Source of the DNA: Streptomyces sp. CB02058
GTDB taxonomy: Bacteria > Actinomycetota > Actinomycetes > Streptomycetales > Streptomycetaceae
Direction of reading: 5' to 3'
Assembly (NCBI RefSeq): GCF_001905505.1
Contig: NZ_LIPG01000004.1
Location: 248,001 to 312,000 of the forward strand
DNA: 64,000 bases
This document shows positions 7,572-15,960 of the stretch, in pieces (the first letter of the stretch is position 1; each line of letters begins with the position of its first letter). The translations under genes were made by a program, and so were the position numbers. The notes under the pieces were generated by a model, which was given only the letters and a program-made list of their open reading frames with translations, did no database searches and had not been told where the DNA came from.

Positions 7572-8687
7572 ATGGACACGGACGCTTTGACCCCCGGCCT
7601 TCTGCAGGAACTCCGCAGGAACAGGCCGTATCCGGCCCTGTCCCTGACGATGCCCACCCACCGCACGACGCCGGACAACGCCCAGGACTCCGTGCGGCTG
7701 CGCAATCTCGTGGCCGAGGCGGCCGGGCGCCTGGATACCGACCCGCAGGTGACCCGTGACGCCCGGATGGCGCTCAAGGCGCAGCTCGACCGAGCCGTGG
7801 AGGAAGTGGACCAGCGCCGCGCGCTGGACGCCCTGGTCATCCTCGCCGACGTGGACGGGTACCAGATCTGGCAATTGCCCCGCACCGCCCCCGAGCGCGT
7901 GGTCCTCAGCGACAGCTATCTGACCCGCAACCTGGTGTCGGCCAAGGCCGGGGCCCGGCTCTTCTGGGTGCTCAGCGTCTCCGCGGAGCACGCCATGCTG
8001 TTCTCGGGCACGAACGACGGCCTGCGGGCCGAGGCGCGGGACGGATTCCCGCTGACCGCCCCGCACGAGGAGCCCAATCCGCAGCGCGAGGAGCGCATCG
8101 GCGACACCCCGAGCACGTACAACAGCGAGGACACGCGCAACTTCCTGCGCACGGTCGACGAACACCTGCGCGCGGTCATGGCGGCCGACCCGCGCCCGCT
8201 GTTCCTGGTCGGTCTGGCTCCGGCACTCTCCCTGCTCGACGAGGTGGGCGAGAGCGCGAAGCCGGCCGTCGCCAGGGTCGCGAAGGGCACGACCCCGGGC
8301 ACCACCGCGCCGGAGCTTCTCAAGGAGCTGACCCCTGCCCTGGCGAGCTGGCGCGAGCAGACGGCCTCCGAGATCCGCGACAGGTTCGACAACGCCCTCA
8401 GCAGCCGCTCCTTCGCCGGCGGGCTCGACGAGGTGTGGCTGGCCGTGCGCGAGGGCCGGGCGGGGCTGGTCGCGGTCGAGGAGCACTTCAAGCGGACGGT
8501 CAGGATCACCGACGGGCACCTGGAGCCGGTGGGACCGGACGTCACTCCGGCGACGGACGACCAGGTCCGCGAGGACATCGTCGACGAGCTCGTCGAAACG
8601 GCGCTGGACAACGGCTGCGAGGTGTCCTTCGTCGCCGACGACTCCCTCGCGGACCACGGGCGCATCGCGGCGGCTCTCCGCTTCTGA
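7572..8687 (+). CDS. Bacterial eRF1-like (baeRF) family protein
   Basis: A 371-residue protein of the bacterial release-factor-1-like group (baeRF3-type), in which eRF1/Pelota-like domains are retained but the exact role is unknown; such proteins have been proposed to act on stalled or hibernating ribosomes. The N-terminus PYPALSLTMPTHRTTPDNAQD and the middle FWVLSVSAEHAMLFSG are family-like. The C-terminal third resembles the L7Ae-like eRF1 domain 3, ending with VSFVADDSLADHGRIAAALRF. I see no GGQ peptidyl-hydrolysis motif. The ATG at 7572 follows GGGAGA. It sits beside DUF1269 and phosphoketolase genes, a grouping I associate with stress or dormancy functions. Confidence 0.75.
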   Translation: MDTDALTPGLLQELRRNRPYPALSLTMPTHRTTPDNAQDSVRLRNLVAEAAGRLDTDPQVTRDARMALKAQLDRAVEEVDQRRALDALVILADVDGYQIWQLPRTAPERVVLSDSYLTRNLVSAKAGARLFWVLSVSAEHAMLFSGTNDGLRAEARDGFPLTAPHEEPNPQREERIGDTPSTYNSEDTRNFLRTVDEHLRAVMAADPRPLFLVGLAPALSLLDEVGESAKPAVARVAKGTTPGTTAPELLKELTPALASWREQTASEIRDRFDNALSSRSFAGGLDEVWLAVREGRAGLVAVEEHFKRTVRITDGHLEPVGPDVTPATDDQVREDIVDELVETALDNGCEVSFVADDSLADHGRIAAALRF

Positions 8688-8797
8688 CCGCGTGTCCTAC
8701 GTGAGGATTATGTGAAATATGTCTAGGTTTGGCGCTCCGAAGTCGATCTCGCCGCGTTGGTCTCGCCGATCGCGCGGTGCACGAAGGAGAGCCATTC

Positions 8798-9205
8798 ATG
8801 GACCGATTCAGGCGCGCATCGGCGGCAGCCCTGCTGACGGCGGTGGCACTGGCCGGCGCGGTGGGCGGGGCCGCGGCGTCGTCCGGTGTCCCCGCACCGC
8901 CGTCCGGGGAGCGCGCGCACGACCTGGCCACACGCCCGGCCATCTCCGCGCACGCGACCGCGCGTGCCGTCGCGGCGTGGGAGGAGTTCCGTATCCACGG
9001 CTCCGCCCGCAACATCACCTCCGGCACCCCGATCACCCTCCAGCAGAAGCAGGGCAAGCGCTGGGTTTCCCTGCCCGCCACGATCAGGACGGCCGCCGGC
9101 GGCGAGTACAGCCTGCGGGTGAAGCTGGGCATCAAGGGCGAGAACGCCCTCCGTATCGTCGGTGGAGGCGCCGTCTCGCCGGTCGTCCGCACGACCGTGA
9201 GCTGA
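8798..9205 (+). CDS. Small secreted hypothetical protein
   Basis: A 135-residue exported protein. Residues 1-28 form a signal peptide (MDRFRRAS, then an Ala/Val/Leu core, then GGAAAS). The mature part has a beta-rich ending with SGTPITLQQKQGKRWVSLPA, a pattern seen in bacterial Ig-like or fibronectin-like secreted domains describing how a value is altered by an agent; I do not recognise a named family. The ATG at 8798 has AAGGAG 8 nt upstream. The 110-bp upstream region is AT-rich and contains TAGGTT as a possible -10. The gene ends at a very strong hairpin shared with phosphoketolase. Confidence 0.75.
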   Translation: MDRFRRASAAALLTAVALAGAVGGAAASSGVPAPPSGERAHDLATRPAISAHATARAVAAWEEFRIHGSARNITSGTPITLQQKQGKRWVSLPATIRTAAGGEYSLRVKLGIKGENALRIVGGGAVSPVVRTTVS

Positions 9206-9218
9206 ACGTCCCGCCCGC

Positions 9219-9260
9219 GCACTCCGGCCGGCCTGCGAGGAAGCAGGCCGGCCGGAGTGC
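9219..9260. terminator. Bidirectional hairpin terminator (18-bp perfect stem)
   Basis: Perfect inverted repeat: GCACTCCGGCCGGCCTGC (9219-9236), 6-nt loop, and its exact complement at 9243-9260. It lies between the stop of the small secreted gene (9205) and the convergent stop of phosphoketolase (9275), so it can end transcription from both sides. Confidence 0.85.
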
Positions 9261-9274
9261 GTCGCCCCGGTTGT

Positions 9275-11638
9275 TCAGCCGTCCCAGGCCCAGTCCGCCA
9301 CCTCGGGCAGGTCCGTGCCGTGTTCCCGGATCCAGTCGTGGTGGCGGGTGCGGACGTCCGCCATCGCCTGCCGTACGGCGGCGGCGCGCACGCCCAGCCC
9401 GGGCACCCTGTCGACCACGTCCATGACCAGCCGGTAGCGGTCCAGGTCGTTGCGGACCACCATGTCGAACGGTGTGGTGGTGGTCCCCTCCTCCTTGTAG
9501 CCCCTCACGTGCAGCTGAGCGTGGCCCGCGCGCCGGTAGGCCAGCCGGTGCACCAGCCACGGATACCCGTGGTACGCGAAGATCACCGGCTTGTCCCGGG
9601 TGAAGAGGGCGTCGTACTCCGCGTCCGGCATCCCGTGCGGGTGCTCCTCGTGCGGCAGGAGCCGGGTCATGTCGACCACGTTCACCACGCGCACGGCCAG
9701 CTCCGGAAGATGACGCCTCAGCAGCCCGGCCGCAGCCATCGTCTCCAGGGTGGGCACGTCCCCCGCGCAGGCCAGCACGACGTCCGGTTCGCGGCTGCCG
9801 TCCTCCGTGCCCGCCCATTCCCAGATCCCGGCGCCACGGGCGCAGTGCGCGCGGGCCTCGTCGAGGGTGAGCCAGTCGAAGCCGGGCTGCTTCCCCGCGA
9901 CGATCACGTTGACGTAGTCGCGGCTGCGCAGCACATGGTCCGCCGTGGACAGCAGCGTGTTGGCGTCCGGCGGCAGATAGACCCGGACGACCTCGGGACT
10001 CTTGTTGAGGATGTGGTCGACGAAGCCGGGGTCCTGGTGCGAGAAGCCGTTGTGGTCCTGGCGCCAGACGTGCGAGGTGAGCAGGTAGTTCAGCGAGGCG
10101 ACCGGCGCGCGCCAGTGCAGTCGGCGCGAGGTGCGCAGCCACTTGATGTGCTGGTTGACCATCGAGTCGACGATATGGGCGAAGGCCTCGTACGAGGAGA
10201 ACAGGCCGTGCCGTCCGGTGAGGAGGTATCCCTCCAGCCAGCCCTGGCACAGGTGCTCGGAGAGCACCTCCATCACACGGCCGTCGCGCGCCAGGTGCTC
10301 GTCGGTCGGGAGGATCCGGGCCTGCCATGCCTTGCCGGTGGCCTCGTAGAGCGCGCCGAGGCGGTTGGACTCCGTCTCGTCGGGGCCGACGACACGGAAG
10401 TCCCTGCGCCCGGCCGTGGCCGCCATGACGTCCGCGAGCAGGCCGCCGAGCACGCGGGTGGGCTCGTGCAGGACGGTCCCCGGCTTGTCGACCGGGACCG
10501 CGTGGTCCTCCAGGGAGGGCAGTGGCAGATCGCGCAGCAGCAGCCCGCCGTTGGCGTACGGCGTCGAGCCGAGCCGTGCCGCGCCCTCGGGGACGCAGTC
10601 CAGGACCTGGGCGGTGGGCCGGCCCTCGGCGTCGAAGAGTTCCTCCGGCCGGTAGGAGCGCATCCACGCCTCCAGCTGCCGCAGGTGGTCCGGGTTGTCC
10701 CGGACCCCGGGCAGCGGCACCTGGTGGGCGCGCCATGTGTTCTCGACGGGGAGCCCGTCGACGTCCTCCGGCCCCGTCCAGCCCTTGGGGGTGCGCAGCA
10801 CGATCATCGGCCAGCGGGGGCGCTCGGTGGCGCCCTCGGTCCGGGCCGCGCGCTGGTACGCACCGATGCGGTCCAGGGCGAGGTCCATGGCGGCGGCCAT
10901 GGCGCGGTGGACGGTCGCGGGGTCGTCCCCTTCGACGTAGACGGGGTCGTGGCCGTATCCGCGCAGGAGGGCGTCGAGTTCGTCCTCGGGGAGCCGGGCG
11001 AGCACCGTCGGGTTCGCGATCTTGTATCCGTTGAGATGGAGGACCGGCAGGACCGCGCCGTCGTGGACGGGGTCGAGGAACTTGTTGGAGTGCCAGGACG
11101 TGGCCAGCGGTCCGGTCTCCGCCTCCCCGTCCCCGATGACGCAGGCGACGAGCAGCTCCGGGTGGTCGTACGCGGCGCCGTAGGCGTGGGCGAGCGCGTA
11201 TCCGAGCTCACCGCCCTCATGGATGGAGCCCGGTGTCTCCGGGGCGACATGGCTGGGCACGCCGCCGGGGAAGGAGAACTGCTTGAACAGGGCACCCATA
11301 CCGGCGCGGTCGCGGCCGACATCGGGGTAGATCTCCGCATAGCTGCCCTCGATCCAGGAGTTGGCGAGGACGGCCGGCCCGCCGTGGCCCGGCCCCCAGA
11401 CGCACAGCGCCGGCCGCTTCCGTGCCTTGACGACGCGGTTGAGGTGGGTGTGGACCAGGTTCAGCCCGGGCGAGGTGCCCCAGTGGCCCAGCAGCCGCGG
11501 CTTGATGTGCCCGGGCGCCAGGGGCTCTTCGAGGAGGGGGTTCGCCAGCAGGTAGATCTGGCCGACCGCCAGGTAGTTGGCGGCGCGCCAGTGGGCGTCG
11601 AGGGCCGCGAGCTCGGTGTCGGACAGGGCGTCTGTCAT
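9275..11638 (-). CDS. xfp: Xylulose-5-phosphate/fructose-6-phosphate phosphoketolase
   Basis: Thiamine-diphosphate enzyme that cleaves xylulose-5-P (and often fructose-6-P) with phosphate to acetyl-phosphate plus glyceraldehyde-3-P (or erythrose-4-P). At 787 residues it has the usual family length. Diagnostic segments are GHWGTSPGLNLVHTHLNR near residue 52, the substrate loop with FPGGVPSHVAPETPGSIHEGGELGYAL near 125-150, and the ThDP-binding GDGEAETGPLATSWHSNKF near 170-190. The C-terminal region with HPHGMPDAEYDALFTRDKP is also typical. It is the second gene after a succinate-semialdehyde dehydrogenase with a 15-bp gap, so they form an operon. The pathway gives an acetyl-P bypass of glycolysis; no acetate kinase gene is adjacent. 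Confidence 0.96.
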   Translation of the reverse strand: MTDALSDTELAALDAHWRAANYLAVGQIYLLANPLLEEPLAPGHIKPRLLGHWGTSPGLNLVHTHLNRVVKARKRPALCVWGPGHGGPAVLANSWIEGSYAEIYPDVGRDRAGMGALFKQFSFPGGVPSHVAPETPGSIHEGGELGYALAHAYGAAYDHPELLVACVIGDGEAETGPLATSWHSNKFLDPVHDGAVLPVLHLNGYKIANPTVLARLPEDELDALLRGYGHDPVYVEGDDPATVHRAMAAAMDLALDRIGAYQRAARTEGATERPRWPMIVLRTPKGWTGPEDVDGLPVENTWRAHQVPLPGVRDNPDHLRQLEAWMRSYRPEELFDAEGRPTAQVLDCVPEGAARLGSTPYANGGLLLRDLPLPSLEDHAVPVDKPGTVLHEPTRVLGGLLADVMAATAGRRDFRVVGPDETESNRLGALYEATGKAWQARILPTDEHLARDGRVMEVLSEHLCQGWLEGYLLTGRHGLFSSYEAFAHIVDSMVNQHIKWLRTSRRLHWRAPVASLNYLLTSHVWRQDHNGFSHQDPGFVDHILNKSPEVVRVYLPPDANTLLSTADHVLRSRDYVNVIVAGKQPGFDWLTLDEARAHCARGAGIWEWAGTEDGSREPDVVLACAGDVPTLETMAAAGLLRRHLPELAVRVVNVVDMTRLLPHEEHPHGMPDAEYDALFTRDKPVIFAYHGYPWLVHRLAYRRAGHAQLHVRGYKEEGTTTTPFDMVVRNDLDRYRLVMDVVDRVPGLGVRAAAVRQAMADVRTRHHDWIREHGTDLPEVADWAWDG

Positions 11639-11653
11639 GAGGCTTCTCCCGGG

Positions 11654-13054
11654 TCAGCCGGCATCGGGTCCGTACCAGACGGTGGTGGCGTTGCAGAACT
11701 CGCGGATGCCGTGTCCTGCCAGCTCCCGCCCGTATCCGGAGCGCTTCACCCCGCCGAAGGGCAGTGCGGGATGGGAGGCCGTCATCCCGTTGAAGAAGAC
11801 CCCGCCCGCCTCCAGGTCGCGCACGCAGCGGGTCATCTCGCCCTCGTCGCGCGTCCAGACGTTGGAGCTGAGTCCGAAGGGGGTGTCGTTGGCGAGTTCC
11901 ACGGCCTCGTCCAGGTCCGCGACGCGGTAGAGCGTCGCCACCGGGCCGAAGGTCTCCTCGCGGTGGATGCGCATGCCGGGGGTGATTCCGGTCAGCACGG
12001 TGGGCTCGTAGAACCAGCCGCGGTCGAGGCCGCGGGGCCGACCGCCCCCGCAGAGCGCGGTGGCGCCCTTGCCGAGGGCGTCGCCGACGAGCTCCTCCAG
12101 ATCGGTGCGGCCCTGTTCGCTGGAGAGCGGCCCGACGTCGGTGGACTCCTCCATCGGGTCGCCGACGGTGAGGGCGCTCATCCCGGCGGTGAACCGCTCG
12201 GCGAACGCGTCGTACACGTCGGCGTGGACGATGAAGCGCTTGGCGGCGATGCAGGACTGCCCGTTGTTCTGCACGCGTGCGGTCACCGCGGTCGCCGCGG
12301 CCTTGTCGACGTCGGCCGAGGGCAGGACGACGAACGGGTCGCTGCCGCCGAGCTCCAGCACGGTCTTCTTCACCTCGTCGCCCGCGACGGAGGCGACGGC
12401 GCGGCCGGCGGGTTCGCTGCCGGTGAGGGTCGCGGCGGCGACCCGGGGGTCGCGCAGGACCGCCTCGACCGCGCCCGAGCCGATGAGCAGTGTCTGGAAG
12501 CAGCCCTCGGGGAACCCGGCGCGGGTGAACAGGTCCTCGATGTACAGAGCGGTCTGCGGCACGTTCGACGCGTGCTTGAGCAGACCGGCGTTGCCCGCCA
12601 TGAGCGCCGGCGCGGCGAAGCGCATGACCTGCCAGAGCGGGAAGTTCCAGGGCATCACGGCGAGGACCACGCCCAGCGGCCGGTAGTGCACCCGGGCGCG
12701 TGAGGCTCCGGAGTCCTTGACGTCGGTGTCGTCGGGGTGCTCGTCGGCGAGCAGGCGTTCGGCGTTGGCTGCGTACCAGCGCATCGCCTTGGCGCACTTG
12801 GCGGCCTCGGCTCTGGCGGCCTTGACCGGCTTGCCCATCTCCGTGGTCATGGTCCGGGCGATGTCCGGCTGGTCCGCGTCGAGGAGGTCGGCGGCCCGTC
12901 CGAGCAGGCGGGCGCGCTCGGCGAAGTCCGTGGTGCGGTAGCGGCGGAAGGCGCGGTGCGCGGCGTCGAGCATGCGCTCGGTCTCCCGCTCGTCCAGTGC
13001 GTCGAATGTCCTGAGCGTCTCGCCGTTCGCGGGGTTGACCGTCGCGATGGGCAT
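11654..13054 (-). CDS. gabD: NAD(P)-dependent succinate-semialdehyde dehydrogenase
   Basis: An aldehyde dehydrogenase that oxidises succinic semialdehyde to succinate, linking GABA or related catabolism to the TCA cycle. The catalytic Cys268 lies in NNGQSCIAAKRF and the general base Glu234 in VLELGGSDPF; the nucleotide-binding ATLTGSEPAGRAV is at ~208-220. The short start MPIATVNPANGETLRTF fits the GabD-like subclass. I chose ATG 13054 because AGGAGG lies 7 nt upstream; 25 extra upstream codons look non-coding. It leads the operon with phosphoketolase. The substrate assignment is from family resemblance; a broader semialdehyde range is possible. Confidence 0.88.
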   Translation of the reverse strand: MPIATVNPANGETLRTFDALDERETERMLDAAHRAFRRYRTTDFAERARLLGRAADLLDADQPDIARTMTTEMGKPVKAARAEAAKCAKAMRWYAANAERLLADEHPDDTDVKDSGASRARVHYRPLGVVLAVMPWNFPLWQVMRFAAPALMAGNAGLLKHASNVPQTALYIEDLFTRAGFPEGCFQTLLIGSGAVEAVLRDPRVAAATLTGSEPAGRAVASVAGDEVKKTVLELGGSDPFVVLPSADVDKAAATAVTARVQNNGQSCIAAKRFIVHADVYDAFAERFTAGMSALTVGDPMEESTDVGPLSSEQGRTDLEELVGDALGKGATALCGGGRPRGLDRGWFYEPTVLTGITPGMRIHREETFGPVATLYRVADLDEAVELANDTPFGLSSNVWTRDEGEMTRCVRDLEAGGVFFNGMTASHPALPFGGVKRSGYGRELAGHGIREFCNATTVWYGPDAG

Positions 13055-13132
13055 GGCAGTGCCTCCTTGCGTCTGTTCTCCGACCGTGCCGCGCCGCACG
13101 CCGGTGCGCAACGCGGCCCTCACGCACACGTA

Positions 13133-13185
13133 CCCGGCCGGTGCGGATCATGCGTGCTCCGGGCACGCCGTCCGCACCGGCCGGG
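13133..13185. terminator. Large hairpin between the ATPase and gabD genes
   Basis: 15-bp perfect stem CCCGGCCGGTGCGGA (13133-13147) with TCCGCACCGGCCGGG (13171-13185); the loop itself holds a 6-bp GCGTGC/GCACGC stem. It lies just after the minus-strand stop at 13204 and before the gabD leader, so it isolates the two units. Confidence 0.75.
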
Positions 13186-13203
13186 CCGGCGACGGGCTGC
13201 TGG

Positions 13204-13665
13204 TCACACGAGTTCGGCGACCGGGGTGCTCAGGAAGCTGCGTCCGCCGGGCAGCGGCGTGCGCGGGAGCAGTCCGGTGGTGCACGGCGTCTCGGCGTAG
13301 CGCGTGAACCACACGACCTTGCCGTCGGTGGTCCGGCAGGTCCCCCAGCTGTCGCTCAGGGCCATGACGCGGCTCAGGCCGCCGCCACCGCCGTCGAGCA
13401 GCCGGGGCATCCGGGCGTCGTTGTCGGCCACGGACACCGTCAGGTGCCGGCCGGTCCAGCGGAGCTCGACGACGCAGTGGTTGTCGTCGCCGACATGTCG
13501 CTGGACGTTCGTCAGGAGCTCCTCGGCCGCCCGGCACACGGGCCGGACGTGCAGATCGAGACTCCAGTGACGAAGGTGTGCGGCGACGATGCGCCGCAGC
13601 TGGGAAATGCGCTCTGCCGACACCTGCAGTTCGACCAGATAGTGCCGGTCGAGTGGAACGGTCAT
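13204..13665 (-). CDS. Anti-sigma-factor-type ATP-binding protein (HATPase_c)
   Basis: A 153-residue cytosolic protein with a GHKL/HATPase_c fold like RsbW/SpoIIAB-type regulators, which are very numerous in Streptomyces. The N-box region is RAAEELLTNVQRHVGDD (about 46-62, with Glu and Asn for Mg-ATP), and the G1 box is VADNDARMPRL. The C-terminal extension with TPLPGGRSFLSTPVAELV is outside the fold. Such proteins bind or phosphorylate STAS antagonists to control sigma factors; no partner gene is adjacent. ATG at 13665 is the only sensible start. Isolated by hairpins and spacers on both sides. Confidence 0.85.
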   Translation of the reverse strand: MTVPLDRHYLVELQVSAERISQLRRIVAAHLRHWSLDLHVRPVCRAAEELLTNVQRHVGDDNHCVVELRWTGRHLTVSVADNDARMPRLLDGGGGGLSRVMALSDSWGTCRTTDGKVVWFTRYAETPCTTGLLPRTPLPGGRSFLSTPVAELV

Positions 13666-13817
13666 CGTCGAGGCTCCTCACCGCGAGGCCCACGTGCTTC
13701 ACCCCGTCTGACCAACGACCCCCGAACACGAAGCGTGAGCAGTTGTTGCTTCTGGGTCACTCATCAGGGTGACCCGAGTGGGCCGGTCGCGCAACCGAGG
13801 CGGACCGTCACAGGGAG

Positions 13818-15911
13818 TCAGGGCAGGTAGGGCAGGATCTTGTCCGGGGTGAGGGGCAGCTCGCGCAGCCGGGCACCGGTGGCGTGCCGCACGGCGTTCC
13901 CGATCGCCGCCGCCGTCCCCACGATGCCGATCTCGCCGATGCCCTTGCTGCCCATGGGGTTGAGGTGCGGGTCGTGCTCGTCGATCCAGTGCGCCTCGAT
14001 GTCCGGGACGTCGGCGCACGCCGGCACGTGGTAGGAGGCGAGATCGCTCTCGGTGAAGTCCCCGAAGACCGGGTCCATGGAGCTGCCCTCGGTGAGGGCC
14101 ATGCCGAGGCCCATGACCATTCCGCCGATGAACTGGGAGCGTGCCGTGCGGGAGTTGAGGATGCGTCCGGCGGCGTACACGCCCAGGAGCCTGCGTACCC
14201 GCACCTCGCCCGTGAGCGAGTCGACGGCGACCTCGGCGAAGTGAGCGCCGAAGGCGTGCCGGGCGTACGGGGACTCCCCCGCCTCCTCGGCGGTGTCGGC
14301 GGTGGCGGTGAGTCCCTCGGGCGGGAGCGGCCCGGTGTGCCCGGCCAGCCGGCCCACCAGGGCGGTGGCGGCCTTGTGCACGGCCGTTCCCCAGGAGGCG
14401 GTGCCCGAGGAGCCGCCCGCGACGGACCCGGTGGGCAGATCGCTGCTGCCGATGTCGATCCGGACGTCCTCCTGGGACACGCCCAGGGCGGAGGCGGCGA
14501 TCTGCGCGAGGACGGTGCGGGCGCCGGTGCCGATGTCCGTGGCGTCGACGGCGACGCGGAAGGTGCCGTCGGGCGCGGCGTGCACCGAGGCGGCGGACTT
14601 CGACAGGAGTACGGGATAGGTGGCCGAGGCGACTCCGGTGCCGAGCAGCCACGGGCCGTCCTCGCCGGTGGCGGGCTGGGGGTCCCTGTCGTACCAGCCG
14701 AAGCGGCGGGCGCCCTCACTCAGACAGGCGGCGAGATTGCGGCTGCTGAAGGGGCGTCCGCTGTCGGGTTCGGCCTGGGGCTCGTTGCGCAGCCGGAGTT
14801 CGACGGGGTCGATCCCGAGGACGCAGGCCAGTTCGTCCATGGCCGACTCCAGGGCGTACATGCCCGGGGCCTCTCCCGGTGCGCGCATCCAGGACGGGCT
14901 GGGCACGTCGAGCGCGGTCACCCGGTGCTCGGTGCGGCTGTGGGGCGAGGCGTACATGACGCGAGCGGGTACGGCGGCCTGCTCGACGAACTCCTTGATC
15001 CGCGACGTGTGCGTGACGATCTCGTGGGAGACGCTGGAGAGCACGCCGTCGCGGTCGGCGCCCAGCCGCACCCGCTGGACGGTGGGCGCGCGGTGTCCGA
15101 CGAGCGCGGCCATGTACCGCCGGGGCAGGGCGAGCTGGACGGTGCGCCCGGTGTGCCGTGCGGCCATCGAGGCGAGGACGGCCTGCGGGCGCGGTGTGCC
15201 CTTGGAGCCGAAGCCGCCGCCAACGTGTTCGGAGACGACGGTGATGCGGTCCCGGTCGAGGCCGAGTGCCTGGGCGAGGCCCTCGCGCACGGCGTCGGCA
15301 CCCTGGCTGGAGTCGTGCACGGTGAGGTGGCCGTCGGCCCACCGGGCGGTGGAGGCATGCGGCTCCATGGGGTGGTTGTGCAGGCCCCGCAGCGTGTACG
15401 TGGCGTCGATCCGGACGGGCGCGGCGTCGAAAGCGCGCCCGGCGTCCCCGCGTTCGCGCAGGCCGGGGTGGCCGCCGTTGGCCTGGTCGGGGGTGTAGAG
15501 GCCCGGGTGGCCGGGGGTGAGGACGACGTCGTGGGCGGTGGTGGCGTATTCGACGTGTACGGCTCCGGCGCCTGCCCGTGCGGCTTCGGTGCTCTCGGCC
15601 AGGACGAGGGCGACGGGCCAGCCCCGGTGCGGCACCCGGTCGTCCTGGAGCACCGCCAGGACCGGGTCGTCGGGCTCCTGGAGCCGCGGCGCGTTGTCGT
15701 GGGTCAGGACGGTGTGCACCCCGGGCACGGCGAGCGCGTCCGCGGTGCGGATCGCGGTGACGCGTCCGCGCGCGACGGTGGCGGGGACGATCCAGCCGTA
15801 CAGGGAGTCCGGCCCGGTGTGCTCGGCGGCGTAACGGGCGGTGCCGGTGACCTTGTCCCGGCCCTCGCGGCGGACGACGGGCGCGCCCAGTGCCTGCGGG
15901 GAGTCGCTCAT
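13818..15911 (-). CDS. PaoC/YagR-like molybdenum-cofactor subunit of aldehyde oxidoreductase
   Basis: Large catalytic subunit (697 residues) of a xanthine-oxidase-family molybdoenzyme that hydroxylates aldehydes to acids. The first domain (about 20-130) is the ald_Xan_dh_C hammerhead, starting VVRREGRDKVTGTARYAAE. Moco-binding motifs include GGGFGSKGTPRPQ near 245, an ARxAPGE-like MRAPGEAPG near 355, and the C-terminal KGIGEIGIVG near 650, whose Glu is the catalytic base. It is third in a run with the FAD/4Fe-4S and 2Fe-2S subunit genes. ATG 15911 has GAGGA upstream. No paoD/XdhC-type Moco insertase gene is nearby, so one must be supplied elsewhere. Confidence 0.9.
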   Translation of the reverse strand: MSDSPQALGAPVVRREGRDKVTGTARYAAEHTGPDSLYGWIVPATVARGRVTAIRTADALAVPGVHTVLTHDNAPRLQEPDDPVLAVLQDDRVPHRGWPVALVLAESTEAARAGAGAVHVEYATTAHDVVLTPGHPGLYTPDQANGGHPGLRERGDAGRAFDAAPVRIDATYTLRGLHNHPMEPHASTARWADGHLTVHDSSQGADAVREGLAQALGLDRDRITVVSEHVGGGFGSKGTPRPQAVLASMAARHTGRTVQLALPRRYMAALVGHRAPTVQRVRLGADRDGVLSSVSHEIVTHTSRIKEFVEQAAVPARVMYASPHSRTEHRVTALDVPSPSWMRAPGEAPGMYALESAMDELACVLGIDPVELRLRNEPQAEPDSGRPFSSRNLAACLSEGARRFGWYDRDPQPATGEDGPWLLGTGVASATYPVLLSKSAASVHAAPDGTFRVAVDATDIGTGARTVLAQIAASALGVSQEDVRIDIGSSDLPTGSVAGGSSGTASWGTAVHKAATALVGRLAGHTGPLPPEGLTATADTAEEAGESPYARHAFGAHFAEVAVDSLTGEVRVRRLLGVYAAGRILNSRTARSQFIGGMVMGLGMALTEGSSMDPVFGDFTESDLASYHVPACADVPDIEAHWIDEHDPHLNPMGSKGIGEIGIVGTAAAIGNAVRHATGARLRELPLTPDKILPYLP

Positions 15912-15960
15912 GACGGAGTCCTCGGTTCGTCGGGGTGTGAGGGACCGGTGGGTCAGGCGG

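Noticed and set aside
9257..12703. Plus-strand open frame of about 1148 codons
   Set aside because: It lies opposite phosphoketolase and the semialdehyde dehydrogenase, both with complete catalytic motifs. Long antisense frames arise from GC-rich third positions; its composition is Arg/Gly/His-rich without domains.
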